Source: Branchiostoma floridae
Taxonomy: Eukaryota > Chordata > Leptocardii > Amphioxiformes > Branchiostomatidae
Direction of reading: 5' to 3'
Assembly: GCF_000003815.2 (NCBI RefSeq)
Contig: NW_023365732.1
Location: 105,794-169,793, forward strand
DNA length: 64,000 bases
Positions 46,167 to 58,401 of this stretch are shown piece after piece. Every line of letters begins with the position of its first letter. The first letter of the stretch is position 1. The notes beneath the pieces were generated by a model. The model did no database searches. It had not been told where the DNA came from and saw only the letters and a program-made list of their open reading frames with translations. The translations under genes were made by a program, and so were the position numbers.

Positions 46167-49100
46167 CCTCAGATAATAGCAGCTGTAAATGACCTCTGCA
46201 ATTAGGCCACACTGTCTTGATTTTATGGATGACATCCGCGCGCGCATTAGTTTTCACCTGTTCTAAAAACAAATCACCTCCTCGGAGGCTCCAGTCAGGT
46301 CCGGAAATTGCCGACCCAAAGGGCCAGCATATGTCTGTTTGTTGTAAAACTTGCCAAAACGCGTTGATTTTGTAGTAAATGGTGCTTCTACACATTCGTC
46401 TTGCTTTGCCGCGAATTCGAAATCTTGCAATATGACCATGATATATATAACTTTATTGCACAACAATTGTACAAAGTACAAAGTATGGCATCTACAAAAC
46501 TACAGTTCTATAGCTTAACTTAAGGTTTATCTAACTAATACAGGAGTTGTAGTATGGGGTAAGTTTTCTTACAATCATTGGAGGCTTTTACAATCATTGA
46601 AGGAATTTCTGATTTCTACTCATTCTTTGAGATATTTTCCTATATCTGCCATGCAGGGATTATCACATGTCATGATGTATTTGAATGATATGACTACTGT
46701 CCAAGCAGAGGTTAGTCTCCGGCTGTTATTTAAACGTTTTTAGTAGTTTTTATGGGAATTTCTATTCTATAATGTTTTCTTGATGTCTTGAGGTCGAAAA
46801 GAGAACAGTGAAAAATAGAAAGCCCGATAAAAACGCCTAAAATACATGTACGTCAAAACAGCCGGAGCCTAACCTCTGCTTGTATAATATGATACGACGA
46901 ACGCACCATGAAAATGCGTCAGCATCAAAGGAGGGCATTATTTGTGGATAGGTACTAGTTTACAATCGGCGAGGGGGTGTTATGCTTGCACAGTTGTACG
47001 AAAGTCTGTCGACGGCCAGCGAGTATTTCTCAGGCAAATTCAAAGAGTTTGACGTTCTATCCAGAACGATGAGAGAAATTAATGGGAGAGGAGTTGAGGT
47101 CAGTTCGATTGCCAAACCATGTATGTTGAGACTGCCCTTTAACTTATTCTTATCACAGTCATATATCATTCACAGTCCTCGGAACCATATTTTCTAATAG
47201 TGTACTTCTTTGATCGTTCCTGTCTATATATTAGATATCGGTTACTTCAGCTGAGTTTGCCAAGATGAACAATACAACCTACATGTGCCTGCTGCAAATA
47301 AAGACTCGTTGTCTCTTTTGATACACCGTGTTCTGTGGTTTATTTATTAATTTGTTTGGTTGAAATACCAGTCAGCCAAGGCCGCCCAACTAGCCGAGGC
47401 TATTACAAAGGGCTGGTATTGCTGTTCTGTGGTTCAATGCAGCTTTTTTTTCTTTGCTGGATTTTTATTTTGTTGTGGAGTATAAACACAATTCAAATTG
47501 TTCAAATTCGGGCTAAAACCTCCCTTATCTAGTCGAATTCGAACTTTGTTCGACGATGTTCGACCTTACGTAATTCGAACCGAATTCGAACCCATGATCT
47601 GTTTAGGATCATCTGCGGTCATCGCATGAACCAGTGCTGTCGGACCCTTTCCCCTCTAGTGCCTTGCATCAAACACAACAAAACAAAATAGTGTTTCACA
47701 TATATAAACAATATTCTTAACAGTTATATCTCTGTCACTTTGTTGGGGACCGTTGACATGTAACAAAGCTATTAGCGTTAGTGTTTGTGACCTAGCCTTA
47801 TAAGGGTTGTTTACACCGGCACCAATTTCTCCCTGCGGCATAACATGCGTGCAAACATCGTATAAGACTGCAACCAAGAGGAGTCCACCTGACGGCTCAA
47901 AATAACTGCAATGGTTTTCCAGAGATTTTTGTTTGTTTTTTGGAATTTTAATACTGCTCTTGATTTCAAATTATTGGGAATTGAGTGCGGAAAATGTACA
48001 TTTTACACATATCTGTTGTCGTCACCTAACTTAAATGACCAAATACAATGACTTTATTTTCTACAATGTATCACTTTAAAGGGATATAATGTAAAAAATA
48101 AAGTCACTGTTTTCGGTCATTTTTATACATCATGAGTTGAGTTTACCTTATTACACTGCACAGCAATATTCACAACGTATTAATACAGCTTTGCTGTGCC
48201 GTGAGGACGTCTTGAAATATGCGCACTTCCCTCCGCCGCTGGAGTTGTCCGCCATTTTATCCAACTCTCCGACGAACCAAAGTGCGCTCTGGAACGCGTT
48301 CGGTGGTTCGCTCGAATCGTTACTGAAATTTGTTGATGATGATGCCCCGAAAGTTCGAGTTGTGCACTTTATGTCTGGGTGAGGCAGAGAACTTATTGAT
48401 ATCCTAGTTTAGGGTAGAAGTGGGTATAAGCCGTAAAGATTCCCATTCAGCTTTAAGGTGATGTAACCATATATATTGTTATTGCCGTGAAAGACGCGTG
48501 GGTTTGATGTATTTTTCAGTATTATGTATTTGTACATTTTACCCACTTGCTGCCTATGATTATGGGTGAACTAATGACATATGTCTCACAAATATCAAAA
48601 TGAAAAGTATAGCTTGTGAGTGGGGGATTTCACTTACAATGGGGATGGCGCGAATTATATTTTCTGTCCTGCTCAAAGTTCGCTTGTCACTGATGCGGTA
48701 TTTCGCACAGAATAATAGGTTATGTAAAGACATTTTCATTCAACGAAGAAACGTGCCATTAATGTTGACAAAAAGAGTCTACTCCCCTGCATAATGGTAT
48801 TGTCAAGTGGTCATTATTTAGACTATTTGGCTAATAAATGACTGTCCAGAGACATTGTCCTAAATCTGTATGTATGCTATAGATTACACATTAAAGAAAT
48901 ATTTTACTAGCGTGTTGCAATGTGTATATTTTGATTTTGTCTAAAAGGTGACCATAAATTTATAATACAAGACCACACTGATGTGATTTTATGGATGACA
49001 AGTCAAGATTGATTTTAACCTTGCAATATATATGGAAAATCCAAGCTATTGTATAGATGTCGAGATAATCAAAAAGCAATTATATATTGTGTAATATGAT

Positions 49101-50650
49101 TATGTAATATGATCATGTCTTTTTATTTATTTATTCATTTCTGTCATCTTTACCTAGGGTTGTCCAACTCAGTGCTATTGCACTGCTTTGCAGTGGAGCC
49201 CTTTAATATTAACCAATGGCTTTTATCACGGTGTTGTCCAGAGCCAGTTTTCGCTATGTACAGCAATGTTGTAAAACACATGTGGATGAAATCTCCTGGG
49301 TAGCTAATTGCAATGTGTAGATTCTGATTTTTTTATTGAAATGTGACACCATGATTTGAGACCACACTGATTTCATTTCATGGATGACATTCTGTGGTTA
49401 CCCAAAAACTGATGCGAGCGTGCGCAAAAAGGAATGTTATAACATACTATGTCTGAAATTCAAATGATAACGAAGATGGTAAGAATGATCAGCCACTAAA
49501 AGGACTGGATGTAAAAACTTAAGATAATAATTTTTGCTCATTAGGCGGTATACATTTTATATATATATTTGGTTGTCTCTTATTAGAAGATGTTGTAACA
49601 AACGTGGGCCTATCAAATGATCCTACGGTGCCCAAGATTACGTCACACTTTAAAAGTAAAATACCTCATAGCATTTGAAAGGGAAATATAAAAATGTTAT
49701 TGTTGTTGTTGTTTTGTTGTTGGCATCCATCTGTCTCGGAAGACAATGGTAGGCAGACAGTTACGCGCCATCTGCCTGGCCTGCACGTGACTTTTTAAGG
49801 TGAAGGAGGGGTGTGGACTTCCTTCTCCACCGTCTCGTCTACTGGTGCACTAAGTCCCACATCCGGATATCAAGAAGACATAGTTTTTTTACGGATTGTT
49901 ACTTCAAATTGTAATACATTGTGTATGTACGTTTTACAGTATGGTCGAGAAAGTGTTTGTTTTTAAACGGACGAAAATTGATGGACATTGATGTCGTTTA
50001 AAAAATCGAATCAACATGGATACAAGACAATGCACGGCGGTGCTGTACTCGAGTAGTTTATCTACATCATCGGCCCCTCAAAAACAGAACACTGTAGATA
50101 TAACACTTTTCATTCACTCGCTCGCATCAGTTTTGGAGTTCCCAGAGGATGCCATCCATATAATCACATCAAGTAAAACATTGTACTGACAAGATTTGAC
50201 TAATGTGTAACAGAGGTACCGACAACAATAATTATGAAAACGTTTAGTTTATAGTAAATACGTATGGCCTCCGTTAGCCAGTAATGACCGTGTTTTTTTT
50301 TTAGTAAATACAGCTGGTTTATAGCCATAATTTGAGTGTTCGTTTTATTTGGTTAGATTCTCCGGGTAAGAAATATACAGTAACAGTGCCATACAAAGCA
50401 TAGGTATGAATATTATATATTGATTATAATTGTGATGTGATTTGATTTATTAGAATTGCAACGATAAGTGATCATAAATGTGATTGTGCACGCGGCCACA
50501 AGACAATGACTGAATTCAAGCTTACATATCAGCGAACACCAGGGAACAATCCAAATATTTATATTTCATCACATTTCATAATTTTGCAAGTGATGCTAAT
50601 ATGCTATGTAGTGATACTAATAAAGGATTGTTACTTCTGTACGGAGTATT
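46167..50650. other. Intergenic DNA between units B and C
   Basis: It begins with the same TTAGGCCACACTG segment as unit A. It includes the LINE tail at 46445-46684, a foldback MITE at about 46700-46890, and AATAAA at 47297-47302, which could serve the TPR gene. A rearranged copy of the TTAA element lies at about 48035-48385. Dispersed TTATGGATGACA ends sit near 48990 and 49377, and the GCAGACAG repeat at about 49722-49860. ORFs of 60-80 codons (for example 46982-47197 and 48137-48382) fall within repeats or are broken in unit A. No gene recognised. Confidence 0.55.
46445..46684 (-). mobile_element. 240-bp LINE tail, antisense (unit B only)
   Basis: Read on the minus strand it ends GTTGTGCAATAAAGTTATAT. 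ATGATAT duplicates flank it (46438-46444, 46685-46691). Unit A reads CCATGATATGACTACT without it at about 22757. Confidence 0.75.
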
Positions 50651-50654
50651 GCAT

Positions 50655-51630
50655 TTGGTGCCCAGCGCCTTGGACATGACCAGGTACATATTTATATGAT
50701 TTATTTATTTCTGTATTCTTAATTATCTCAATTGATAAGCCATACTTTCCATGAAGGCCCTGGGTACACGTATACACAAGAGTCTACGCACAATGCAATA
50801 CAATGTATATACCTGATGAAGACAAGTCCATCATACAAATCAAAATCATACCAACTCTCATAGTCGTTATCAGTGCCAAGTAGTATATCGTATAATCAGA
50901 GGTCAGAATTGATGTTTTTAGTGTCCTCAAAGAGCGGTCAGTCGTGGTCACTCTAATAGGACCTTCACACTGAAACCGAATTAGCATGAATCAAGCAGAA
51001 CCAGCCGGAATGAAGTATTTGCAAAATTCGTGCCACATTCGAGGCCATTCGGGTGGGAATTCCAAATGGACTCCCTTCACACGAGAAGGAATGAGCCAAA
51101 ATGCCGTCAGAATGAAAATTCTTTTCTATTCCTGGGAATTCGTAGTGCAATATATACATTTTCACTGCATGGCAGATATTCTTTGGGCCACATTCTGACA
51201 GGATTAGAAGTGGCTTGCCCTTTTCCGTTCTCCATCGAATGAGATAAGAATGTTTCGAATAATGTTGGAATGCCGTAGAAATTACTAGAAAGCTGGTAGC
51301 TGATTACAAGCAAATGTACCTCTGTTTTCTACGGCCGGATTCGAGTCTGACTTAGGGAAGCTGCAATGATCATGATATACTTGTATTGTGCCTGGTTGCA
51401 TAGGAGTGAGACCTTCTATCATATATTTGAAGTACATGAACTTCGACATCAGCGGGGGAGGGGGGGGCACTCTGTTTTCGCAGATTTAGGCCTCTGAAGT
51501 TACATCATTCGGCAAGGGAAATAGTACTAGTATCCAACGCCTTGGACATGGCCCGGTACACGAAGTTCCACCTCAGCGGGGGAAGGGACACGGCCGCAGA
51601 TAGAGGACACTTACGTCAAACCAAAATGTC
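50655..51630 (+). pseudogene. Relics of lactamase-like exon 3 upstream of unit C
   Basis: Three separate fragments: 50655-50690, 51428-51462 and 51533-51630. The last matches exon 3 from ACGCCTTGGACATGGCCCGG through CTCAGCGGGGG, with ATG changed to ACG and later deletions. They correspond one to one with the relics upstream of unit B. Unit A has none in its flank. Confidence 0.6.
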
Positions 51631-51639
51631 AGTCACTTA

Positions 51640-51945
51640 AGCTAAGGGCACAACCCGTCGTACGTGCAATTTGTCCGTACGTTTTTTGGGAGGCCACGTC
51701 TGCCACGTATTTCTGAAACGGTGGGGAACGACTGGCAAGAGCAGTGAGGGAATACGTCAACGCGGCAACACAAAGTTTTGCCTGCACGTACAGTTCTACG
51801 GCGTGTCTGCGTAACCAAAATCCGTCGGATTGCCTACCAGTTCGTACGGAGGCGGTACCTACCACTTACGGATCCCAAAAGATTGCCCACGTTTAGGCAC
51901 GTAGACAGCACGTATTTGCACGTACGGCGGGTTGTGCCCTTAGAT
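51640..51945. mobile_element. MITE family M1, copy 4
   Basis: AGCTAAGGGCACAACCCGTC and CGGGTTGTGCCCTTAGAT ends, with TTA at both flanks (51637-51639, 51946-51948). Ortholog of the 27372-27674 copy. Confidence 0.85.
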
Positions 51946-52673
51946 TTAAGCTGCTATGTTATGAAACCTGTACCAAGACGTAAGTCCTTTAACTCTTGTC
52001 CATAGTTATGCTCTCCTAACCAGCATGTGCACGGCCCCATGGGAAACATGAGAGTCCAAAGCTGTTACATAGTCCACAAAGGCATACCCATAAGGGCACA
52101 ATGAGTCATAAACTCGTGACCCAACAAACACAGACTGTTTGTTCCAAGGTGATAGCTTATACTCATAGGTCTACAGTAGCGTAAGATGGGAGCTCTCGTG
52201 AATGTGCTCCTTGTGGTTTGCTGTATGATAGTCGGACAGGTCTCAACCATGACCAGCCCAGATCTACAGCAGAGGCTACAGGATCTCGACATTTTCATCG
52301 AGAACCTGATGACATGTGAGTCCAGGCCTGTAGTCGGACTGACCGTGTCCGTGGTCAAGTACGGTCATGCCATTTTCGCCTAGGGTTACGGCCAAAGGGA
52401 CCTGCAGACGGGACAAGCTGTGGACAACAGGACTCTCTTCGGAGTCGGCTCCATCTCCAAGTCCTTCACCTCAGCCCTGTTAGCGGCCATTCAGGGACCA
52501 GTTCCGTACCGAAGAAGCAACCATACGAGACCTCCTGGCCCACAAAACACCATCGGGACAAATTTGTGTCAGAATGGCACCCTCGACGAGCACCGAAGCA
52601 ATGGTGACCGAAGCATTAGTGCTGTGAATCATGTTGGTTAAGTTCTTATCGTCCCATGTAATGAGGCTACTTT

Positions 52674-52800
52674 CCAAGCAGAGGTTTTACTTGCTTTAGG
52701 CATTTCTGTCCGGCTTTCTAATTTTTCCTGTTTTATTCATTTCCGCGGGACGACAAAACACGTCGAAAAACAGACGATGCCGAACCTCTGCTTTAAGAGT
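52674..52800. mobile_element. Short foldback MITE
   Basis: TTCCAAGCAGAGGTT on the left faces GAACCTCTGCTTTAAG on the right, with AT-rich complementary interior. Same family as 6010-6125. Confidence 0.6.
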
Positions 52801-53819
52801 ATATAGTGTGAATTTAAACTTGTATTGGAGGGTTTTACTGCGGTTTCTAAAGAAATCTTGAATAAAAAATATTGTGCATTTTTTCTCAAATAAATCCACG
52901 AATGTGTCACTGACGAAAGATAGTGGATGCTATTTTTAATTTCTGACCGTTTCTAAAATCATATCCAGTTGCTTGAGTAACTGCTTTTTGGCATATTGTG
53001 TATGGATTGAAATATAGAAAAATAGCAAGATATTTCAACCCGTACCTGTGGTATGGTTGAAATATGATTAAAAAACTAGAAGTATTGAACGGATGCATGT
53101 ATGGCATCTTCTAAATCTTGTATGTTCTTTGCAGGCTACAGACGGGTTTATCATCGTGGATCTATGGTAGGCTTCACATCTATACTGTCCCTGTATCCTT
53201 CCGCGTCAGGGGGCGTCTTCACCTCCATGAACGGTCCAACCACAGCGGCCAATGACATCCATGACGCCATCCACTACCAGGTCGCAGATATTCTGACAGG
53301 TGCAATTTTTTTCTCAACTTGAAAGTTCATCTGTGTTGGTAGAAATCATTCTTGAAATAGTTGAACTGTAATTTCCAACACAAAAATCTATCTGCATAAC
53401 GTGACGTCACGACAGCAGTGGATTGTTCATTTCTTGACAAAGACTGATGCTGTGCAGTCGAAAGTTTGGGTGAGTCCAATTTTTGTGTTAGAAATTACAG
53501 TTCAACTATTTCAAGATTTTTTTCTCGTTGGTAGAAAAAATAATCCGTCCCATAGCTGGGTATATGGATGACATCCTCTGGAAATTCAATGAAAAACTGA
53601 TGCGAGCGTGCGAACAAGAATAAAAGTTTGACAAAAAAAGGTTGCCTTTATTATGAAATATAAGTGGTCAGGAAGGTTGAACATATGACTGAACACACAC
53701 ATTAGATATTCATTCTTGTTCTTTCACATCTTCTTTAACCTTGGAATGGTCTATGACATACATATCTATGACTATGATCCTCAACATATATGTAAACTAT
53801 TAAGGACAAGGTTTTCAGA

Positions 53820-54290
53820 CATGTATATTCAAACTTTCTTCCATAATCTGTCTACCGATACTGGCAAGCTTAGATATATATAGAAAATGTAAAACCGAAT
53901 ATTGTATGGAGAAATATCTCGAACTTTGTGATTTTGAACAGCGTTCCGCTACCTGTAAGATTAGAATTAGTGCCCACCCCCTGGAAATAGAAAAGGGGAG
54001 ATATATGAAACTACCTGTGTCTGAGAGGATTTGTAAATATTGCTCCTCAAATGCTGTGGAAGACGAGAGTCATTTTATCTCTAATTGTTCTTTTTATGAT
54101 GATATAAGAAACCAACTATTTATGAGTGTATCCAACATACACGCTTACTTTCCAACTATCCCAGACAATGAGAAATCAATTCTATTATTAAAATCAAATA
54201 ACTAACATATTATAGAAGAAGTGGGTAAATTCGTCTTCCACTGCCTAAAAAGAAGAAATCAAACCCAACAAAACTAGTATAATGTAGACC
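53820..54290 (+). mobile_element. LINE 3' fragment with reverse-transcriptase C-terminus
   Basis: A frame from about 53906 encodes a block with LEIEKGRY, SERICKYC and EDESHFISNCSFYDDIRNQL. This CxxC...H....C pattern is the cysteine-rich tail common after LINE reverse transcriptases. The preceding frame is broken by stops. It sits in the last intron of dead copy C and is absent from A and B. Confidence 0.75.
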
Positions 54291-55279
54291 TAAGTAGCAC
54301 AACATAGTCGTAGAATGTAGTTCTCAGCACTTTTGTACTTTCCTTACTATATGTGTTGTTTGTACCTGCAATTAGCCCTCGGGCATGAACTTGCAATAAA
54401 TCATGATTATCATGTTTTCCAATATTTTGCTTTTGCAATCCACAGCATATATCTGTTTATTTTGAAGCTGCTTTGCACGGTTTACAGTATGGTTGAAAAC
54501 CTTTTCTTTTCTTTTCTGAAACGGCTAAAAATTGATGCGCACGATTGTCACATAATCATATCAATCTGGCCTTGGATCTACCGAGACAAGGCAGAAAAAA
54601 ATGTTTTATGGCACTAACCTCTTTGCTCATTGATAGGAAAGGACCACTGGCTGAATTCTACCACAGCCTGCACGTATCCTGCACCTTGGTGGAAGTCACG
54701 ACAGACCGGGCGCACAGCCGTCCCTAAAATCTCGCCCAACTTCCCGCGAGACAAACGTGACTACGAGGGTGTCTACGGCAACCACGCGACAGGCAACATG
54801 ACGATAACCCTGAACACGACCGACAACAAGTTATACTTCAGTCTTGGTCTGATCGGACATGGTCTAGTTCTTCCTACTGAGTCAGCTAACCAAATTCTCC
54901 TTCGGGCTGAAGAGCCTTTAGCGTATATCCCCACTATTGTTGCCGATGTACAAGTCAAAGGTGGCAACATATTCTCTTTATCGCTACAAAGCTATCCTCC
55001 CGAACCGCCTGTACTGTTCGGGCGAGGCCTGCAGCTGACAGACCCGGACCCTACAGAGCCGGGGTGGGACGACTTTACAGGTGTCTCCGGCTCTCCGGAC
55101 CGCACAGCTTTGAGTAACACATTCGCCTTCTTGCTCGTTTTGGCTTATATGTTTACTGTCTAGTCTTATACCATGTATGCCAGAAAATACTTGGTCAGAT
55201 AATATAAAAGTAAGAGAAACACAACAATGTATGCTATAAATGCCCCGGTAACCATTCCACATGAAAAATTTCTACAGGC

Positions 55280-55285
55280 AATAAA
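55280..55285 (+). promoter_or_regulatory. Poly(A) signal of lactamase-like pseudogene C
   Basis: AATAAA in the same context as copies A and B, 116 bases after the exon 5 stop. Confidence 0.6.
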
Positions 55286-55384
55286 GCATTACCATATGTC
55301 ATAGCAATGGTGTCTCTTTATTTTCGCACACACACACATTTTCCTTGTACGTAGAATTAATTTGATTTTAAACAGAATGTGCGT

Positions 55385-55396
55385 TTATGTATGTGT

Positions 55397-55428
<32 letters not shown>

Positions 55429-55441
55429 GTGCTTGTGTGCT

Positions 55442-55487
<46 letters not shown>

Positions 55488-55516
55488 TGTGTCTGTGTGT
55501 GTGTGTGCCTGTGTGA
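55385..55516. repeat. (TG)n microsatellite
   Basis: TG-rich tract with occasional CT or CG steps; the unit C counterpart of 11455-11605. It begins the left copy of the PGRP-flanking repeat. Confidence 0.85.
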
Positions 55517-55795
55517 TTTATCTGACAGTCCGTCAATTCAAGGCTAAAGAGAATGGCACCATTGCTATGACATATGGTACAAACTTTATTGCGTGTAGAA
55601 ATTTTTCATGTAGATTGGATCGCGCATACTTTTATATCCACAACAGTGCCGCGGTGAACGAACCCCGCATTGCCGCACCAGTACCCCAAGTATAGTGAGA
55701 TACCGCCTTCAGCAAGTTGAGTTGTCTGTACGCAGGCACGCCCATGTTAGAGGTGACGCTTTGACATTCCAACCATGTAATTATTGTGCTAACGG
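55517..55795 (+). repeat. Left direct repeat flanking the PGRP pseudogene
   Basis: Shares with 57313-57545 the order TAxAACTTTATxxCGTGTAG, ATTTTTCATGTAGA, CACAACAxTGCC, GTACCCCAAGT and GCCCATGTTAGAGGTGACGC. Unit A carries only one such block (11640-11870), and no PGRP. Confidence 0.75.
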
Positions 55796-55943
55796 TGTGC
55801 GCAGTGCCAGTGAGTAAACAGACGGTTCTGTTTCATTCAGACAGAAGGGACTCACATCTAAGCTTGTCTCTCCATTTTTCTACCCAAGTGGGACCAGACT
55901 TGTCTAGTATTTCCTTCGTAACGCCAGGCGCTTTCCACACCAC

Positions 55944-56940
55944 CTGACCCTGATTCTCGTTGTTGTCCCGGCTTGTGTCCTGGGTCAGTCCGCCTGTGAC
56001 CGGCTGACTATCTTCAGCAGGGCGGGCTGGGGTGCAGTCCCGGCAAAGTCCACCACCCCGCTCAGCCACCCGACCCGAAAGGCTGTGATTCACCACAGTG
56101 ACATCTACTGGACGCACCTGTTCAACTGGGGAGGGTAGAGGGACAAGGAAGCGTACATGGACAGAGTGATGGAAATCCAAAAGGACCATATGGACGACGG
56201 CTGGGACGACATTGGTTACAACTTTCTCATCGACGGATACGGAAACGTGTACGTGGGCCGTGGATGCGACAATGAGTGAGTTTTGTTTCCCTCAGACATT
56301 AGTATAGAAAGGATATAACAAGTTAAAAAAGAATGAAATATGGAATTATTATGCACAGGTGACCGTTTCAACAAAAAGCTATCTATAGTTCCTACAAATC
56401 GATTAACATGAGAGCAAAACACCTGTACGGATATACATCATCATTAATCAAACATTTTATGTTTAATCAATTTCATTATCAATGGCAATTGCCAGATAGG
56501 AGTATTTCTTTTTAAAAACAACATTCCGCTAAGCAACCTACTGAGGAATTTGCCATTTAGAGTTGTACTTTGCAATCGGATTCTAAGCTATGGCATACAT
56601 ACGCTGATAAAACCAAACCGAGCGTAGAATAGTAGTGAGTTAGTAGTGTTCGTTGGCTGCCTTGGATATTTTGGATATTTATGTTTCACACTTCCGGCTA
56701 TAACGACGTCGCCATCGGCATCAACTTCCTCGGGTACTTCGAAGACGACCTCCCGACTAGTGCAGCACTGGAGGCCGGTAAAAACCTGATAGCCTGCGGG
56801 GTGGCGATGGGGAAGATCAAGAGCGGATACGACCTGAATTGTCACTCCGATCTCGGGGCCAGCAGTGGGGGTACAGACTGTCCCAGGGCAGCTCTGTGCC
56901 TCTACGCTACCGAACGGCTTCGACCGTCTGTAAAGTTGAT
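55944..56940 (+). pseudogene. Peptidoglycan recognition protein pseudogene, unit C
   Basis: Homologous to the unit B PGRP. The start codon region is deleted: B reads ACCATGCAGCTCTTGTCCCT, C goes from ACCACCTGA straight to CCCTGATTCTC. Exon 1 keeps SRAGWGAVPAK, AVIHHSD and [20 protein letters not shown]. It has an in-frame TAG at 56136-56138 and a tryptophan to cysteine change in the GRGW motif, and ends at 56275. Exon 2 (about 56693 on) keeps AIGINFLGYFEDDLPTSAA, LIACGVAMGKIKSGYDLNCH and SDLG. It has lost its acceptor AG, its CPG is CPR, and the end is shifted. The lesions differ from those of unit B, so the copies died separately. Confidence 0.85.
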
Positions 56941-57179
56941 AAACAGTTCGTGGCCACACGTGCAACTACTACATGTAAAACGTATCTTACGATTTTGACT
57001 TCCATGTAGTTCCCTAAAATGGAAGATAAAGTTTTCTTTTGTGGTCAACATACTTTTTACATCAGCTTGGTGATTAAACATTGACAAGAATGAAAATTAT
57101 CTGACTTCTTGTTGCTGCCTATCTTTCGTGATTTTCCCTTGTACGTAGAATTAATTTGATTGTAAATAGGAGGTGTGTG

Positions 57180-57261
57180 CATGTGTGTTTGTGTGTGAAT
57201 GTGCGTGTTTGTGTGTATGTGTGTGTGTGTGTGTGTGTGCGTGTGCGTGCGTGTGTCTGTC

Positions 57262-57314
<53 letters not shown>

Positions 57315-57545
57315 ATAAACTTTATAACGTGTAGACATTTTTCATGTAGAATGGATACGTGAGCATCCGTAGCATTGTTGTCCCATGCATACTTCTATAT
57401 TCACAACAATGCCACAGTGAACGAACACCGCAGTGCTGCGTAAGTACCCCAAGTCCAGTGAGATTCCACCTTAAGCAAGTTGAATTGTCTGTATGCATGC
57501 ACGCCCATGTTAGAGGTGACGCCTTGACATTACAACTATGTAACT
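57180..57545 (+). repeat. (TG)n tract and right direct repeat flanking the PGRP pseudogene
   Basis: TG-rich tract 57180-57312, then 57313-57545, the partner of 55517-55795. Its right portion (AGTGCTGCGTAAGTACCCCA through AACTATGTAACTAGAGTTCC) is what follows in unit A. Confidence 0.8.
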
Positions 57546-57606
57546 AGAGTTCCACGAACACATCCCTTCGCCAAATAATCATGCCTTTATTCAAGACTTT
57601 AAGGTC

Positions 57607-58401
57607 TTATTCATGTATTACGAAAGAGTACCTATCCCTATAGCAAACGACAGCATGACTCCGGCCTGGCCGAATAGTAAATGATGATGGGGGCTTTGGC
57701 CAAGTTAGGAATAAAAACCTAGTAGGGGTTAGCTGGTCTATGAGTGAACTGACCACCCGGTGCTGGATGGACTGCAAAAGACATACTGAAATCCCATGGC
57801 AAATTATTTGGTCAAATTCTTCTCTATTTTCATCTACTGACACTGTAGCTGACACGTCTTGTGTTCATTCAGTAGCCTGAATGAGTAAACACCTACAAAA
57901 CTACTCACAGAACTCCTATACAAAACACACCGGATGGCCATCTTGTGGATAAAACGTCATTCTTGTGCAGTTAATGATCAATAATGTTTCTGTTTATATA
58001 CGATATACATGTCCCCACCCGCTGATGAAAATGGAGTGGTCCACTCAATGATGTAATCAGACTCACAAGGCTCATTGCTCATGTGAGAAACAGATGTGTC
58101 CTTAGATATACTAGGTCAAAATGAGATGGTTTAACAGAAATATTGAAAACACTGTTTATTTCTGTTAATTGGCCACGGAAAACAATCTAATGCATCTCAC
58201 CATGTAGATTATTATCTAAAGTACCTTTCAGCCCAAACCAATGCAAATGAATGAGTTCATACTTGAGAGAGTGTTTGTGTATGCGTGAATAAAAGTGTTG
58301 ATAACTATGAACAGCTCACCTGCTTTTGTTTGAATAACTGGGCTGATGAAAGTAAGAAACACAAAAACTAAAAGAAACCTTTGGTCATATAAGTGAAACA
58401 T
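57607..58401 (-). CDS. Candidate small secreted protein gene, two exons (unit C)
   Basis: Minus strand. Exon 1 (58401 to 58320, 82 nt) encodes MFHLYDQRFLLVFVFLTFIS, then PVIQTKA, a plausible signal peptide ending at a strong donor G/GTGAGC. Exon 2 (57848 to 57607) follows an acceptor GTGTCAG, in matching phase. The joined frame is 324 nt, 107 residues. An AATAAA on the same strand lies at 57591-57586, 16 bases past the stop. No known family recognised. Against it: copy A has a frameshift in exon 1 and a different end, and unit B lacks exon 2. This may be chance or a pseudogene family. Confidence 0.3.

Larger units (their letters stand above)
52186..55163 (+). pseudogene. Beta-lactamase-like gene, copy C (dead)
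   Basis: Exon 1 starts at 52186 with the same signal peptide but has a TAG at 52381-52383 where copies A and B have a lysine codon (codon 66). It also lacks 68 bases corresponding to 4849-4916 of copy A, another frameshift. Near 52543 the sequence jumps to DNA equivalent to copy A intron 3 (about 8492), so the end of exon 1, exons 2 and 3 and their introns are deleted, removing the YND region. Exons 4 (53135-53299) and 5 (54637-55163) survive with open frames and splice sites, as does the poly(A) signal at 55280. Not capable of making the enzyme. Confidence 0.9.

Noticed and set aside
46982-47197. 71-codon ORF starting MLAQLYESLSTASEYFSG
   Set aside because: The unit A counterpart at 23038 is broken by a small indel and a stop after about 25 codons; no splice or family evidence, so probably non-coding 3' flank of the TPR gene.
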